Of a stretch of DNA of 64,000 nucleotides, positions 54,360 to 64,000 are shown one piece after another (position 1 is the stretch's first letter; the number at the start of each line of letters is the position of its first letter). The position numbers and the translations under genes are program-made. The stretch is from assembly GCA_043228905.1 (NCBI GenBank), contig JBHGNT010000007.1, positions 14,198,001 to 14,262,000 on the forward strand. Reading direction: 5' to 3'. The notes beneath the pieces were generated by a model. The model saw only the letters and a list, made by a program, of their open reading frames with translations. It was not told the origin of the DNA and did not search any database. The stretch is from Azolla caroliniana. Lineage: Eukaryota > Polypodiophyta.

Positions 54360-55666
54360 CTATGAACTATTTCTTTTCCAATTTTGTTTGTCTAATGGTA
54401 AATTGATTTTACCATTCTTATCAAACCTAAGGTTGAAAGGTTTTGTCCCTTGATTAGATTGTTGATATGGTGAACCTTGCCACAGTTTTGACCTTCTTTT
54501 CAATTGATCATAATTAGGTGCATAAGACACCCCCGTAGGATCTTTAGAGGAACTACCCCTCTCTTGGCCATGATGTTCATGAACTTTCTCTTTTTGGTAC
54601 CTTGGATGATTAACTTTAGAGGCCACCTCAATCCAAGACCCATCCTCATCTATTCAATCTTGTCTTCTTTCTTCAATATATTTGTCTTTATGTTCCAAAA
54701 TAGTGACACCTTTACCTTTGTCGACATTTGCCTCCTTAGTTTTCGGCACCTCATTATCATTCGTGACAAACTCTAGAATTAACACATCACCATGGGAAGT
54801 ATTAGTCATCTCTACTACCAGTGTTTGTTGACATTCTGCCATGAAATGGCCCAAACCACCACATCAAAAGCAATGACCAGCAAACTCCCCAATGCAATTG
54901 GCAATAGAATGACCTCATCTCCTCAGTTTTTATGTTTCGCCACAAAGGTCTCTTTTTAGTTGTATTCCATAGCATACATAACTATATATCTATTATATGT
55001 TTTGGCATTTGGGGCTACTATCACCTTTCCCAATTGTTCCATTACACCTTGAATTATAGGCCATAAAAAAGAAAATTTACACTCTACTTCCACCCATATT
55101 GGACACTTGTTTTAAAATTTCTTGAAACTCAGCTAAGAGACAATATAGACTAAATTACTATTATAAAAGACCGGCACACGTGATAATAATCTATCTCCTT
55201 GTTCTTCAATTCGAAACACAACCTCAAAAAAACCTCGTGGGCCTTTATATACATCTTCCACATTGTTCCTACCTACCATTGCATTTAACCATTGCGCCAC
55301 CCAATGTACCAAAGGATTTTTTCCCGTAAAGAAGCAAATAATGCCTCTCTCATGAAACATGGGAAACACCTTTAAATTTTCCCTACACGGCATCTCCACC
55401 TCTACAATCATATCCTCTTCTATGTTGGCCATCATCTCTATATCATCCGGTAAAATCTCATGGAGTGCTTCATTAGCAACTACATGCATAACTTCCCAGT
55501 AATGATCATTCCTCTTCTCCTCACCTTCTCCCATAACATGTGCATAGGATGGTCTTGATATCATATCTATATCCTCATCATGCATATTATTAGTTCCAAT
55601 CTTTTGTTTTTTCACAATAACATCATCTTCTCCTTCTTTGCTTTGGCTCTGTATTTTGTCTTGCAT
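54360..55666 (-). pseudogene. LINE J ORF1, RNA-binding protein
   Basis: ATG at 55666 (MQDKIQSQSKEGEDD), open to 55133, with a DUF4283-like middle (GIICFFTGKNPLVHWVAQWL). Beyond stops and shifts the sequence continues with KCPIWVEVECKF. At about 54857-54900 there is a CCHC knuckle whose second residue pair has a stop: C-F-stop-C-G-G-L-G-H-F-M-A-E-C. A charged tail runs to 54360. It is the plant L1 ORF1 type, binding element RNA. Confidence 0.75.
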
Positions 55667-55676
55667 TTATACATGC

Positions 55677-56024
55677 ATCCATCCCTTCCAAAGATTCTAC
55701 GTTCTAATTATAAAGAAAAGGAAAATAATAGGATAATAATTAACCTGGAATCAACAAGATGACATCGGAACTGCTTGTTGAAGAAGAATGTTGCAACAAT
55801 CGCCCAATTTTGTTGATGTAGCCACATTGTCGTTATGTCTTCTTCGTAGTCTATTTATTTTTTTATTTCACTCCTCCTTTTCTTCTTCTTCTTCTTCTAC
55901 TTACATGGTGTAACTGTCACTCTCTCTCTCCCTCTGTCTCTTTTCTTCGTCTCCTTCCTCTCTCTCTCTTCTCTTCCTCCTTTGTTCTTCACGCAGAACA
56001 AAGCCTCCTCTCTTTGGTTTCGTT

Positions 56025-56093
<69 letters not shown>

Positions 56094-56110
56094 ACTACAC
56101 ACACCTTCTG
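55677..56110. other. 5' flank of LINE J with (CT)n tract
   Basis: Pyrimidine-rich on the plus strand, with TTCTTCTTC runs at 55878-55898 and a pure (CT)n at about 56029-56093. It may be the LINE J 5' UTR. No coding content; the Arg-Glu open frame on the minus strand is a repeat artefact. Confidence 0.5.
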
Positions 56111-56559
56111 CTACATAGAATCATTCTCGATTCTTTACAAACATTACCAATTATTGTATAAATATCACAGAATGTAACAGAAAGAATATATAACTGAGAT
56201 GATTTAATGTGACTTTCCTTATAATATATTATTGCATCACCATTGAGTAAAGCTTTATTTTAATTCTATGCACGTAAGTTTCTTTAATTAAGTGTGGTTT
56301 AAGATATTAGATAGCGAGATATGTTGTTCAATAGTATATGTATATGATCTACATCATTGATCAACCTACATTGTTAGGATAAACTTACGTAATGTGCTTA
56401 TAATATTATCCCAACCTCACAAGACAACATGACATCAAACTAATGTTAAGTCTATGCCCGTGAAGTGGTGACCCAATGAAGCAAATGAGGCACAACGTTA
56501 CCCTATCACCACATTGATAAAAGTAAGTACATATGCCCAAATAAAATTGATTGATAGGT
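56111..56559. other. AT-rich spacer, no feature seen
   Basis: About 450 bp of AT-rich sequence with no open frame of note and no similarity I recognise within the window. Confidence 0.5.
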
Positions 56560-57130
56560 AGATAGATTGATGCGTCAATTTTACTATCATCCTTGGAGGG
56601 CAAATATGACCTACGAGACAAAAGTATAATGTTTTCATGTAATACACTTGATGTTCAAGAACTTTATTATGGTTTTTGGAAAGAAAAATAAAAGAACTTT
56701 ACTACGTTACAATGGTGAGTGCATAGTTAAATAAAAGCAAGGATTGGGTCAAGTTGAAGATGTGTGAAAACCATTGTTAAATAAAAGCGTTGTATAAATG
56801 TGTGCTACCTAGACTCTTGAACTTGTTGGCTAATCTCATCACCTATGCCAAGAAATTCTATCTCACATCGTAAATTGAGCTTGAACTAAACCATATGGAA
56901 ACAATGGTTCTTATGGTCAATAGCGGGATAGGGCTCCGAGTCGTTTCCCCATTCAACGAATAATATATTTTAGTCGTTAGGTGCGACATATACAATATCA
57001 TGTGTGAAATGCGAACCTCCACATTTTTACCCATGTCATGATGCATTGACATTGCAAAAAGGCCTCTTTCATAGAGGAATCTATTGATGCGTGAAGTAGT
57101 TGTGGTGCTTGCAACTTCCAAACACAATTA
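56560..57130 (-). mobile_element. 5'-truncated LINE I copy, minus strand
   Basis: The minus strand from 57130 to about 56823 follows LINE I 33590-33895 (CCTCTGTAAATGAGGCCTTT against CCTCTATGAAAGAGGCCTTT, ATGACATGGG, TACTAC blocks). The LINE 3' end TTCTTGAACATC ... GTCTCGTAGGTCATATTTG is at about 56670-56590. It ends in degenerate TCTATC units at about 56560. It is diverged and partly deleted. Confidence 0.78.
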
Positions 57131-57573
57131 ACTCTCCATATCTTGCATTCAACCAAAACACAAAAATACCTGCTTTATTGTGTCCTTTAGATCCGTTATA
57201 TTTCTTCCCAAGAAATTCTACGAAGGTGATGTGAGGGGCATTTCTGGAATCTTAAAGCAGGCACTCAATAGCCCATTCAATGGCCCTGATCTATCGGCAT
57301 GGGAAGTGGTCGAGTCTCAAGGAGCAGGTGGGTGTGTGGTCTCCGTTCCTCAACATGGAGAGAACGTTGTAAGAGAAGGATTTCCGGCATTTCGAAGGAT
57401 GTCTAAACACTATAGTAAAAAAAGAGTAGGCCAGGCAAGGGCCCAAGCAAACAAAAGTGTCTACATATATATAACATCATGGCAGAAGAGGCCATTTATG
57501 TAAATTGTGAGAACTAGAGCTCCAAGTATTTCAAATGTTTCAGCTGCAGCAGCAGAGCACACCGGCTGCAGCG
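57131..57573 (+). promoter_or_regulatory. Presumed promoter and 5' UTR of the two-exon gene
   Basis: A TATA-like TATATATAA lies at about 57465-57473, some 100 bp before the start codon, giving a short leader with CAGCAGCAG. A second open frame at 57180-57503 (107 codons) shows no known motif and is likely chance. Confidence 0.45.
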
Positions 57574-59659
57574 ATGGCGTCGAAAAAACGCGGCGACGCT
57601 TTCCTTCTCTCTCTTCTGCGGGTATGATCTCCATTTCTCTATGTCGTGTGACACGTTGCTTTCTTTCGATTTCTTCTTCTTCTAAGGTAAGGTCCTCTCC
57701 GCCTCTCTCTTTCATTCTGAGTTTTTTTTTGCATGTTTATCGCAGTTGGAACGACGCTTGGCTTCTGAAGAATCTGTTTCCTCCAAGAAGAAATCCAGAT
57801 TAACTGTATCCGATGCGAATATAGGATCATCAGAAGGTAAAATTCCTACTTGCTCATCAGAAGGTGAGGCAAGACCTCAAAGTATTCATGCATGGACACG
57901 TTTTAAGGGCGATGACGTTTCTGTACATTCCATGCACGATCCATCCCAACTTAACAATGCTGCTGAAGCAAGAGCTCAAAGTATTCATGGCAAGAAGCAT
58001 GAAAGCAGTGAATGTCTCAAAAATGATGATGTATATTCCACGGATGATCCAAACCAAAGTAATAAAGTTGCTGAAGCAAGACTTCAAAGTATTCATGTCA
58101 AGGAACATGAGAGCAGTAAACGTTGCAAGGTGGATGATGTAAATTGCATGGATGATCCATGCCAACAGAACCATATTTCATGCATGCAGAACTTTGCTGA
58201 AGTTAAAAAAAAAGAATCAACAGAATTTGAAGAAAGATATCAAAGTATCCCTGTTGAGAAATGCAAGAATTGTAAATGCTTTGAGAAGGATGACATCTAT
58301 TCCATAAAGGATCGATCCCCAAGCAACAATGTTGTGTGCATAAGCAAAGGCTTACCAGAAGATGAAGCAATGTCTCAAAAACTTGATGTGACGGAACATG
58401 AAAGTTGTACACATTTTAAGGATGGTGTAGTATATTCTAGAAGTAATAGTATTGTGTGCATATCAGAACCTGAAACAAGATCTCAGTGTATTCCTGTCAA
58501 GGAGCATGAAAATTATACATGTGGCAAGGACGATGATGTGTATTCTATGGTTGATCCATCCCTAACTAACTATGTTAAGTGTATACAGAAGAGGCTTGGT
58601 GAAGTTAATAAATTTGCGAAGACACAAAATGCGGTTACAATATGTCAAAGTATTCATGTAAAGGAACATGAATGTAGTACATGTCTTAAGGACAATGATA
58701 TGTGCTCGAGGGATAATACATCCCAAGATGACAGTGTTATGTGTGTAAAGAACTGCGGTGAGCGTAAGTTTCACATGAGTTACTGTGCTCAGGAAGTTAA
58801 AACAGATCCCAGAGATGCTGAAATCCATGGTAAAGGTCACGATATGGCAAGCAAAGTTCAAGAATATTATGAACAAATGTGTCAGGTTCCTGCTGTACAA
58901 CCTCGTGATGGTTTTACACTCCCAAGCCATAACGTTCCGGGTGTTCATTCAGTTAGTGTCATTTGTGGTGTACATCAAATGCACACTCTTGTTCCTGTTA
59001 TGTTAAGTGAAGGTGAAGAACAAATTTATGATGCTATATTCTCAAACGATTCAGGAGAAGACAGTAGCAGTTGCTCACAGCTTGTGTTTCCTGGGCAATG
59101 GGATCCTTGGGATATAGGGGGAAATACAGGAGGGTCAGAAAGCGATCCACCATTGGGGTTTTTGCCATCACCTTCAATAAATGTTTTCTCAGATATGGTT
59201 GATGAGACTACTCATGAACTCGTTGGAAAAGACACTATTTCTGATCACCCAGAGTTTCACATGGATGCTTCAGAAGACTTGCATCGTCTGTGTGAATTAC
59301 TTGGTTTGGAAATGGATGCATTCTCTTATAATGATGAATCTAGAAAACATCTCCATGCTAAGCATGATGTTCTAAGACACAATGGTTCAGAATCTTCTTT
59401 GTACTCTAAGATTGATAGAGGAGATGAAAATGATTTCTCAGAATATGCTTCATGTCTAGATTCATGGATACAACAACTATTGAAAGAAGAGATAAATCCT
59501 TTCTGCTGTGCTATTCTTCTCATTGCAAAAGCATCTTTGCACAAGAGAACAGGTGGTATATTGAAAATCCCAAGCATGGTTTGTGAATGTCTGGTAAACA
59601 ATCATCCGAACCACACTAGAGGAAATGATTCTAGTGAGAGGAAAGTGTTGCTTCATTGA
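57574..59659 (+). CDS. Candidate host gene, two exons, 653-aa protein of unknown function
   Basis: Exon 1 starts at ATG 57574 and encodes 16 residues, MASKKRGDAFLLSLLR, up to 57621. An intron follows at 57622-57745: donor GTATGATC, a pyrimidine-rich end, acceptor ATCGCAG. Exon 2 is in phase 0 from 57746 to the TGA at 59657-59659. It has no domain that I recognise. Residues about 45-360 hold about seven degenerate repeats of 38-48 residues around the core QSIHVKEHESS, then KDDDVYS, then DDPSQ-N. The C-terminal third is different and more globular, with FPGQWDPWDIGG, LHRLCELLGLEMDAFS and SWIQQLLKEEINPFCC. A possible donor at 59594 (CTG, then GTAAAC) would be phase 0, so the last 22 residues may instead be intron. 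The open frame over 1.9 kb, the intron and the absence of transposon motifs argue for a host gene; it could also be a recently silenced one. Confidence 0.62.
57622..57745 (+). other. Intron of the two-exon gene (124 bp)
   Basis: Bounded by CGG, then GTATGATC, and TTTATCGCAG, then TTG. It lies between codons. Another donor-like site, AAGGTAAGG at 57684-57692, would put a TGA in frame, so the 57622 site is preferred. Confidence 0.6.
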
Positions 59660-59929
59660 AATTGGTTTACTACGTAAACACTAAATCAATCTCATTTGAA
59701 ACCAAGCATTTGGATTTGCAAAATGTATACATATGAGGATCCCTTTATATCTAAGCAAGTTTAATGCAATGGACCTAATTCTCATTCTGTCTAATAGACA
59801 TGATTTCGTGGTAATAGTGTTTTTGTCATCATATTAAATATGCCTTTGGTAGACATTAATAACAAATTGTGTGATGCATAGATGTAACCCCCTTATTAGA
59901 AAGGAGTCACATACAAGATGAGATCTTGA
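59660..59929 (+). other. Presumed 3' UTR and spacer
   Basis: AT-rich sequence after the stop codon of the two-exon gene. No clear AATAAA signal; AATATG-type variants are present near 59845. No coding content. Confidence 0.4.
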
Positions 59930-59972
59930 TTTGGTCCCAAAGGTCAAATTTGGCCTCGTGGATGATAAAAAA

Positions 59973-60033
<61 letters not shown>

Positions 60034-60345
60034 AGCTCATATGCATTGCGATGTGAGACAGGGCATTGCCCTAAACAAGTTCGAGAGTTTGGGTTTCACA
60101 CTTTGATACAATGCTCTGCCTTTGATCATATTTGACCATGTTTTCCACATATCTTTGACCAAGCCCAATCCTTGGACAAATTTCTCTCACAATCACAATG
60201 TGTACTCTTGATTGTAACATTCATTGGTAAAGTTCTTGAACATCGAGAGTCGTTACTCACTTTCACACGTATGAAATATAATTTTTTTGGTCTCAAAAAT
60301 CATAGTTGACCTCCGAAGACGATAATATAATTTATTTTATTTTAT
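59930..60345 (+). mobile_element. Two LINE I 3' ends in tandem, joined by (CT)n
   Basis: 59930-59976 has the final LINE I block (GGTCCCAAAGGTCAAATTTGG) with a (CT)n tail at about 59977-60028. Immediately after comes ACTTAGCTCATATGC, which matches LINE I at about 33827, and the copy runs to its end at 60330 with a TTTTA tail. The second copy therefore lies directly in the CT tail of the first. Confidence 0.8.
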
Positions 60346-60410
60346 TTTTTAGTGGTAAGTTGTTATACTATTAGAATTTAGCACTATGTCTTGGGTTCGA
60401 AACGCAATAC
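60345..60410 (+). mobile_element. tRNA-like SINE head (candidate)
   Basis: TTTAGTGGTAAGTTG at about 60348 resembles a pol III A box and GGGTTCGAAAC at 60393-60403 a B box, 40 bp apart. Where the body of a SINE would end is not clear. It is too short to fold as a complete tRNA. Confidence 0.4.
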
Positions 60411-60838
60411 CTCACCTCTCTCTCTCTTTCTTCGAGCATGAAGCATTATCATTGCTCAAATGTTATTTCTTCAAACCTACTCATATTATCTATCTCTCGA
60501 TTTGCCTTTTTATTGTCAATGGAACAATTCACTACAACATGGTGGTGTGATTATTCTTACATATGGTAAAACTAGAAATTGACACAATCACTTGGAGCAT
60601 TGCATGTTTGAATTTGACATGTGAGGTAAAAAATATGAGTAATGAAAATCAGGTTGTTTTCAAGTTGCTTAACTTCTTACTTATTGCTCAATTTATAGTA
60701 GATACAAAGGTACCCATTTGGGTTGGCTTAGCTATGTGCGTGCTAAAAGGGTGGCACAAAGGAACACATGTACACCACAACATGAAGGCATACACTTGCA
60801 CCAAAGGGACACCATAGTCCCTCCCCAAGTGGCACTAT
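60411..60838. other. Spacer, no feature seen
   Basis: An open frame of 84 codons at 60563-60817 has no recognisable motif. A short (CT) run lies at 60416-60430. Confidence 0.4.
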
Positions 60839-62460
60839 CTATGATGGTAGGTTTGGAATGGATGTCAATGGACGATTTAGGTGGGAGGTAAGGGTCACAC
60901 CCATAGAGTGCTCAAAAAGTGTTGATCCGTGTTGATGCATGTATGGATGTATTGTAGGCGTGGGTGATGAAAGGCAAGATTTTATCCTAGGTTTTGTGGC
61001 ATGGATCAATGTAAGCGGCAATCTCTTGCTTGAGGGTATTGTTGAGGCGTTCGGTGAGGCCATTTGTCTGCGGATGGTATGGGGACGTAAACACTTGTTG
61101 GACACCTAGTTGAGCTGCAACAACGTTGAGGACATCCTCATGAAACTAACAGCCTTGATTAGATAATAGTTGGACGGGGCAACCATGCTGAAATATTACC
61201 TTGTGCAAAAGTTGAGAGGCGATTATTGGCGCAATGACGTTAGGGATGGCAACGGTTTTAGCCTATTTGGTGAGGTATTCGATTATGACCAGGATATACT
61301 TGTTGCCCCCGGGGGTTTTGAGAAAAGGTCCCATGAAATCCCATCCGATGAGCTCGAAAGACAAGGTGACAATGACAGTGCCTATAGGTTTGATGTGTTG
61401 ACACAAAGCACATTGTTCAATGTAGGTAGACATAGAGTGCCACCTGTTGGGCTAGTAATACCTAAGGCGTAATTTTTCGACAACCTTGTGGAAACCCAAA
61501 TGGCCCGACAATGGGTGTTCGTGATAAAATTGGAGGTATGTTTGTTGTAGGGCACAAGGGATGTAGAGAAAAGGCTCATGATGGGCTTGAATGAAGAACA
61601 CAAAGTTATCGTGGAGCATGAACCCCCATTGTGAAGGAAATGGTTGGAGGGAGCGTAACTAATGGGGTATCTCTTGGATGGTTGGGTCGTGTTGCTGAAG
61701 TGTAGCGAGTTGTGGTAGTAGCAGCGGGAGACTTGATGACTCGGGGAGATTGGACAACCTAGAAATTGGCGTGAGAGACTATCAGCGACCAAATTGGTTA
61801 CACATTTCTGATAGGAGAGGGTAAATTGATAATCTTGGAGTGCCACTGTCCATTGCAACAAGTGACCCGAGGGGTGAGGTCGATTGATAATAGAAAGCTA
61901 GGGATGATGGTCAGTCTCAACCATAGCATGTCCGCCATGAAGGTTTGGGTGAAAACGTTGGAAAGACTAGACGATCGCAAGTAGTTCCTTCTCAGTGGTT
62001 GAGTAGTTGCATTCAGCCGGCGTGAGAGTTTGGCTAATGAAGGCGATTGCCTTTTCTTGCATGTGGCAATCGGCTTGTAGGAGGACGGCTCCTAACCCAT
62101 GGTTTGAGGCATCTATCTACAACGTGAACGACTTGTCAAAGTTTGGATGGGTGAGCAACCCCGATTCCTGGACCATTGTTTTGAGGCGATAAAAGTTGTC
62201 TTTGCGAGCAGGATCCCAAATGAATGACACATCTTTCTTCAAGAGCTTGTGAAGGGGGAAAGTGACAGAGGTGAGCTTCGGGATGAATCGAAGGGAAAAG
62301 GCGATCATGCCCAAAAAATGTTGCAATGTTTTTACTGAGGTGGGGTGGGGGTAGTGAATGATGACAACTACCTTTGCAAGGTCTATACAGATTCTGTCAC
62401 TAGAGATGATGAAGCTGAGAAAACGGAGGCTAGTGCTTCCCCATCGACACTTCTTCCATT
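60839..62460 (-). mobile_element. Gypsy L fragment: RT end, RNase H, integrase
   Basis: A chromovirus-like gypsy unrelated to A, B and D. On the minus strand from 62460: RT thumb (KKCRWGSTSLRFLSF, then QHFLGMIAFSLRFIP, 62117-62326), RNase H (DASNHGLGAVLLQA, about 62090; SFQRFHPNLHGGHAM; QWTVALQDYQFTLSY, 61382-61861), a linker, and the integrase core (WDFMGPF, 61330; NQGC; PYHPQTNGLTERLN at about 61085-61040). Stops are common. LTRs were not found. Confidence 0.82.
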
Positions 62461-62767
62461 GGAGTCGTTAGGATCTTGTCCCTCCTAATGGGAGAATTGG
62501 TTACCAAATGAGAGAAGTCAAAAGTCGAATTCTGGTCGGTTGACTAGATCGGTCAGCTAGTCAACTGATTGGAAGGAGTGGAGAGTCAACCATGGGGTTG
62601 ACCAGATCGACCAACGAGTCGACTTGTGGGTCAATTGAATCGATGATTTGTTGGCCAATGAGAGTATGAGTCAGAGGTGTGGACTGGAAAGAGTTAAGGA
62701 CGAACAATGTGTAAAAGCATCAACACTAGAGGAAGTAAACCTCTACACGATCAAGGAACCATGACCG
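62461..62767. other. Spacer with GTTGAC repeats
   Basis: Between gypsy L and gypsy M. Contains several imperfect GTTGACTAGATCGG or GTCGACT-like pieces at about 62535-62640. No coding content. Confidence 0.4.
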
Positions 62768-62993
62768 GTGAACGGAGCTAAGGAGATGCCACCGGAGGAG
62801 AAGACGACAATGGTCGGTTTGCTAAAAGAATTCAAAGACATATTCACATGGCCGTACAAGGATATGCAGGGGATGGATCCGAAATTGTACCAATATCAGA
62901 TCCACCTTAATAAGGACGCAAAACCGGTAGCCCAGCACCGGCAACGTTCGAGAGAATCATAATGGAGATATTAAGGGATATATTCTAGCATTT

Positions 62994-63606
62994 ATGCAAT
63001 TGTTCCTAGACGATTTCTCCGTATACAGCCATAAGGTGGACCATCTGGACCATCTCCGGATGTGTTTAGAGAAGTGTCGGACCGCCCGATTAAGCATGAA
63101 TCCCGCAAAGTGTGCATTTGGAGTCACAAGTGGAGCATTGTTGGGTCACATTGTCAGCAGGGACAGAATTGCGGTAGGTCCAAACAAGGTCAAGGCGATT
63201 TTAGAAGTATCGGTGCCAACAAATGCAAAAACATTAAGCCAATTTCTTGGACAAATCCAGTGGCATAACTGGATGCTCCGATATTTAGCAGACTTTGCCA
63301 CACCCCTACATGTTGTCGTGCACAGGTTGCCATTTAAATGGATGGAGCATGAAGACAAGCCGTACCAAGTAGAAGGTGATGTTATCGCAAGCTCCGGTAA
63401 TGCAGCCACCTGATTGGACGAAGGATTTCCACGTGTTTGTCGATGCATCGGATGTGGCGATCGGGAGTGTCTTGATGCAACTCACAGAGCCGAAATGGTA
63501 CCGGCTAGTGTATTACACAAGCCGGAACCTCTCGAAGGCCGAAAGAAATTATTCCACAGTGGAACGAGAAGCCCTAGGCATGGTATATAGTGTGGCCAAG
63601 TACTGA
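62994..63606 (+). pseudogene. Gypsy M RT palm and RNase H
   Basis: The catalytic loop LFLDDFSVYSHKVDHL is intact. CAFGVTSGALLGHIVS and LSQFLGQIQWHN follow. The RNase H Asp (VFVDASD) and YSTVEREALGMVYSVAKY are present in another frame (shift at about 63380), ending in a TGA at 63604-63606. The RT fingers-palm segment is missing. Confidence 0.83.
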
Positions 63607-63665
63607 CACTACATGTTAGGACGGAAGTTTTCGTTCCATGTCGATCATTCGACAGTGGTATGCCT

Positions 63666-64000
63666 GGTGTCCAAAGCTTCACTCATCGGGAAACTAGCCA
63701 GATGGACCTTATTGCGGCAAGAATTTGAGTTCGACATCTACCATCGACCCAGAGTGCAACATGTTGTTGCGTATTACTTACGCCGGTTGGAATCTGGCGA
63801 GTTCAGTGATGGTGTCTGGGATGAATTTTCACATGCACAATTGTTCAAAATCACCGTGGAAGAGTGTGGTATACATGGTGTCCAAAGCTTCACTCATCGG
63901 GAAACTAGCCAGATGAACCTTATTGCGGCAAGAATTTGAGTTCGACATCTACCATCGACCCAGAGTGCAACATGTTGTTGCGGATTACTTACGCCGGTTG
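63666..64000. repeat. Tandem duplication of 211 bp at the right edge of the window
   Basis: GGTGTCCAAAGCTTCACTC at 63666 returns at 63877, and the following bases match almost perfectly to the window end. The second copy is cut by the end of the window. Confidence 0.9.

Larger units (their letters stand above)
51455..55676 (-). mobile_element. LINE J, 5' part: ORF1 and most of ORF2
   Basis: An L1-like minus-strand element. From right to left: ORF1 with a knuckle, then endonuclease, RT and the start of the C-terminal region, cut at 51455 by copia H. The C-terminal part is at 34225-36092. Many stops and frameshifts are present. Confidence 0.85.
62768..64000 (+). mobile_element. Gypsy M fragment: RT and RNase H, internally deleted
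   Basis: A plus-strand gypsy, again of a different family. RT N-terminus LLKEFKDIFTWPYKDMQGM and the first finger (62768-62940) are directly followed by RIIMEILRD and the F-L-D-D loop in LFLDDFSVY (63001-63020). The middle of the RT is deleted. RT connection and thumb 63020-63400. RNase H starts at VFVDASDVAIGSVL, followed by YYTSRNLSKAERNYS (63376-63606), then a TGA. The window ends within a duplicated stretch. Confidence 0.85.

Noticed and set aside
57180-57503. A separate 107-codon gene before the two-exon gene
   Set aside because: No motif, no repeat, no splice context; it overlaps the promoter region.
60563-60817. An 84-codon open frame
   Set aside because: Nothing supports it beyond the absence of stops.

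Overview
This window is plant nuclear DNA made almost entirely of retrotransposons nested inside one another. The signs are copia and gypsy LTR elements with plant-type primer binding sites (TGGTATCAGAGC), plant-type L1 elements with a C-terminal zf-RVT domain, long (CT)n tracts, and one AT-rich stretch holding a spliced, host-like gene. The species cannot be fixed; a non-seed land plant is only a guess. No bacterial-type operons, rRNA genes, functional tRNA genes or CRISPR arrays were seen.

Left half (1-28.1 kb): a nest four insertions deep. Fragment N (copia, minus) is cut by copia E (plus), whose reverse transcriptase is cut by copia A (minus). Copia A is in two parts (1-2704 and 24303-24783), separated by two adjacent gypsy elements: A (plus, 2705-17179) and B (minus, 17184-24302). 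Gypsy A is itself cut by copia C (6090-11693), the youngest and only intact element. Copia C has a 1357-codon gag-pol frame, matching LTRs and 5-bp target duplications.

Middle (28.1-34.2 kb): copia F (plus) sits in copia O (plus). They are followed by LINE I (plus), which lies between a (CT)n tract and a (TCTA)n(CT)n tract.

Right nest (34.2-55.7 kb): L1-type LINE J (minus) is split by copia H (minus, duplication TTAAC). H is split by copia G (plus, duplication CTCAT), G by gypsy D (plus), and D by a reversed solo LTR of its own family.

Right end (55.7-64 kb): a minus-strand LINE I remnant, then a two-exon candidate host gene (57574-59659) with no recognised domain but about seven degenerate repeats, then LINE I tails, a tRNA-like SINE candidate, and two unrelated decayed gypsy fragments, L (minus) and M (plus).

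Gypsy A, B and D form one lineage: same LTR termini (TGTCG...CGACA), near-identical primer binding site, one Gag zinc knuckle type, and a protease reading Asp-His-Gly where Asp-Ser/Thr-Gly is usual. Copias A, E, F, G, N and O form another. Where the 3' end is visible (E, F, G, and weakly O), these carry two polypurine tracts, and in E, F and G the interval between them encodes an extension of Pol. Apart from copia C and possibly the host-like gene, coding regions are broken by in-frame stops and frameshifts, often where a relative has CGA or CAG.
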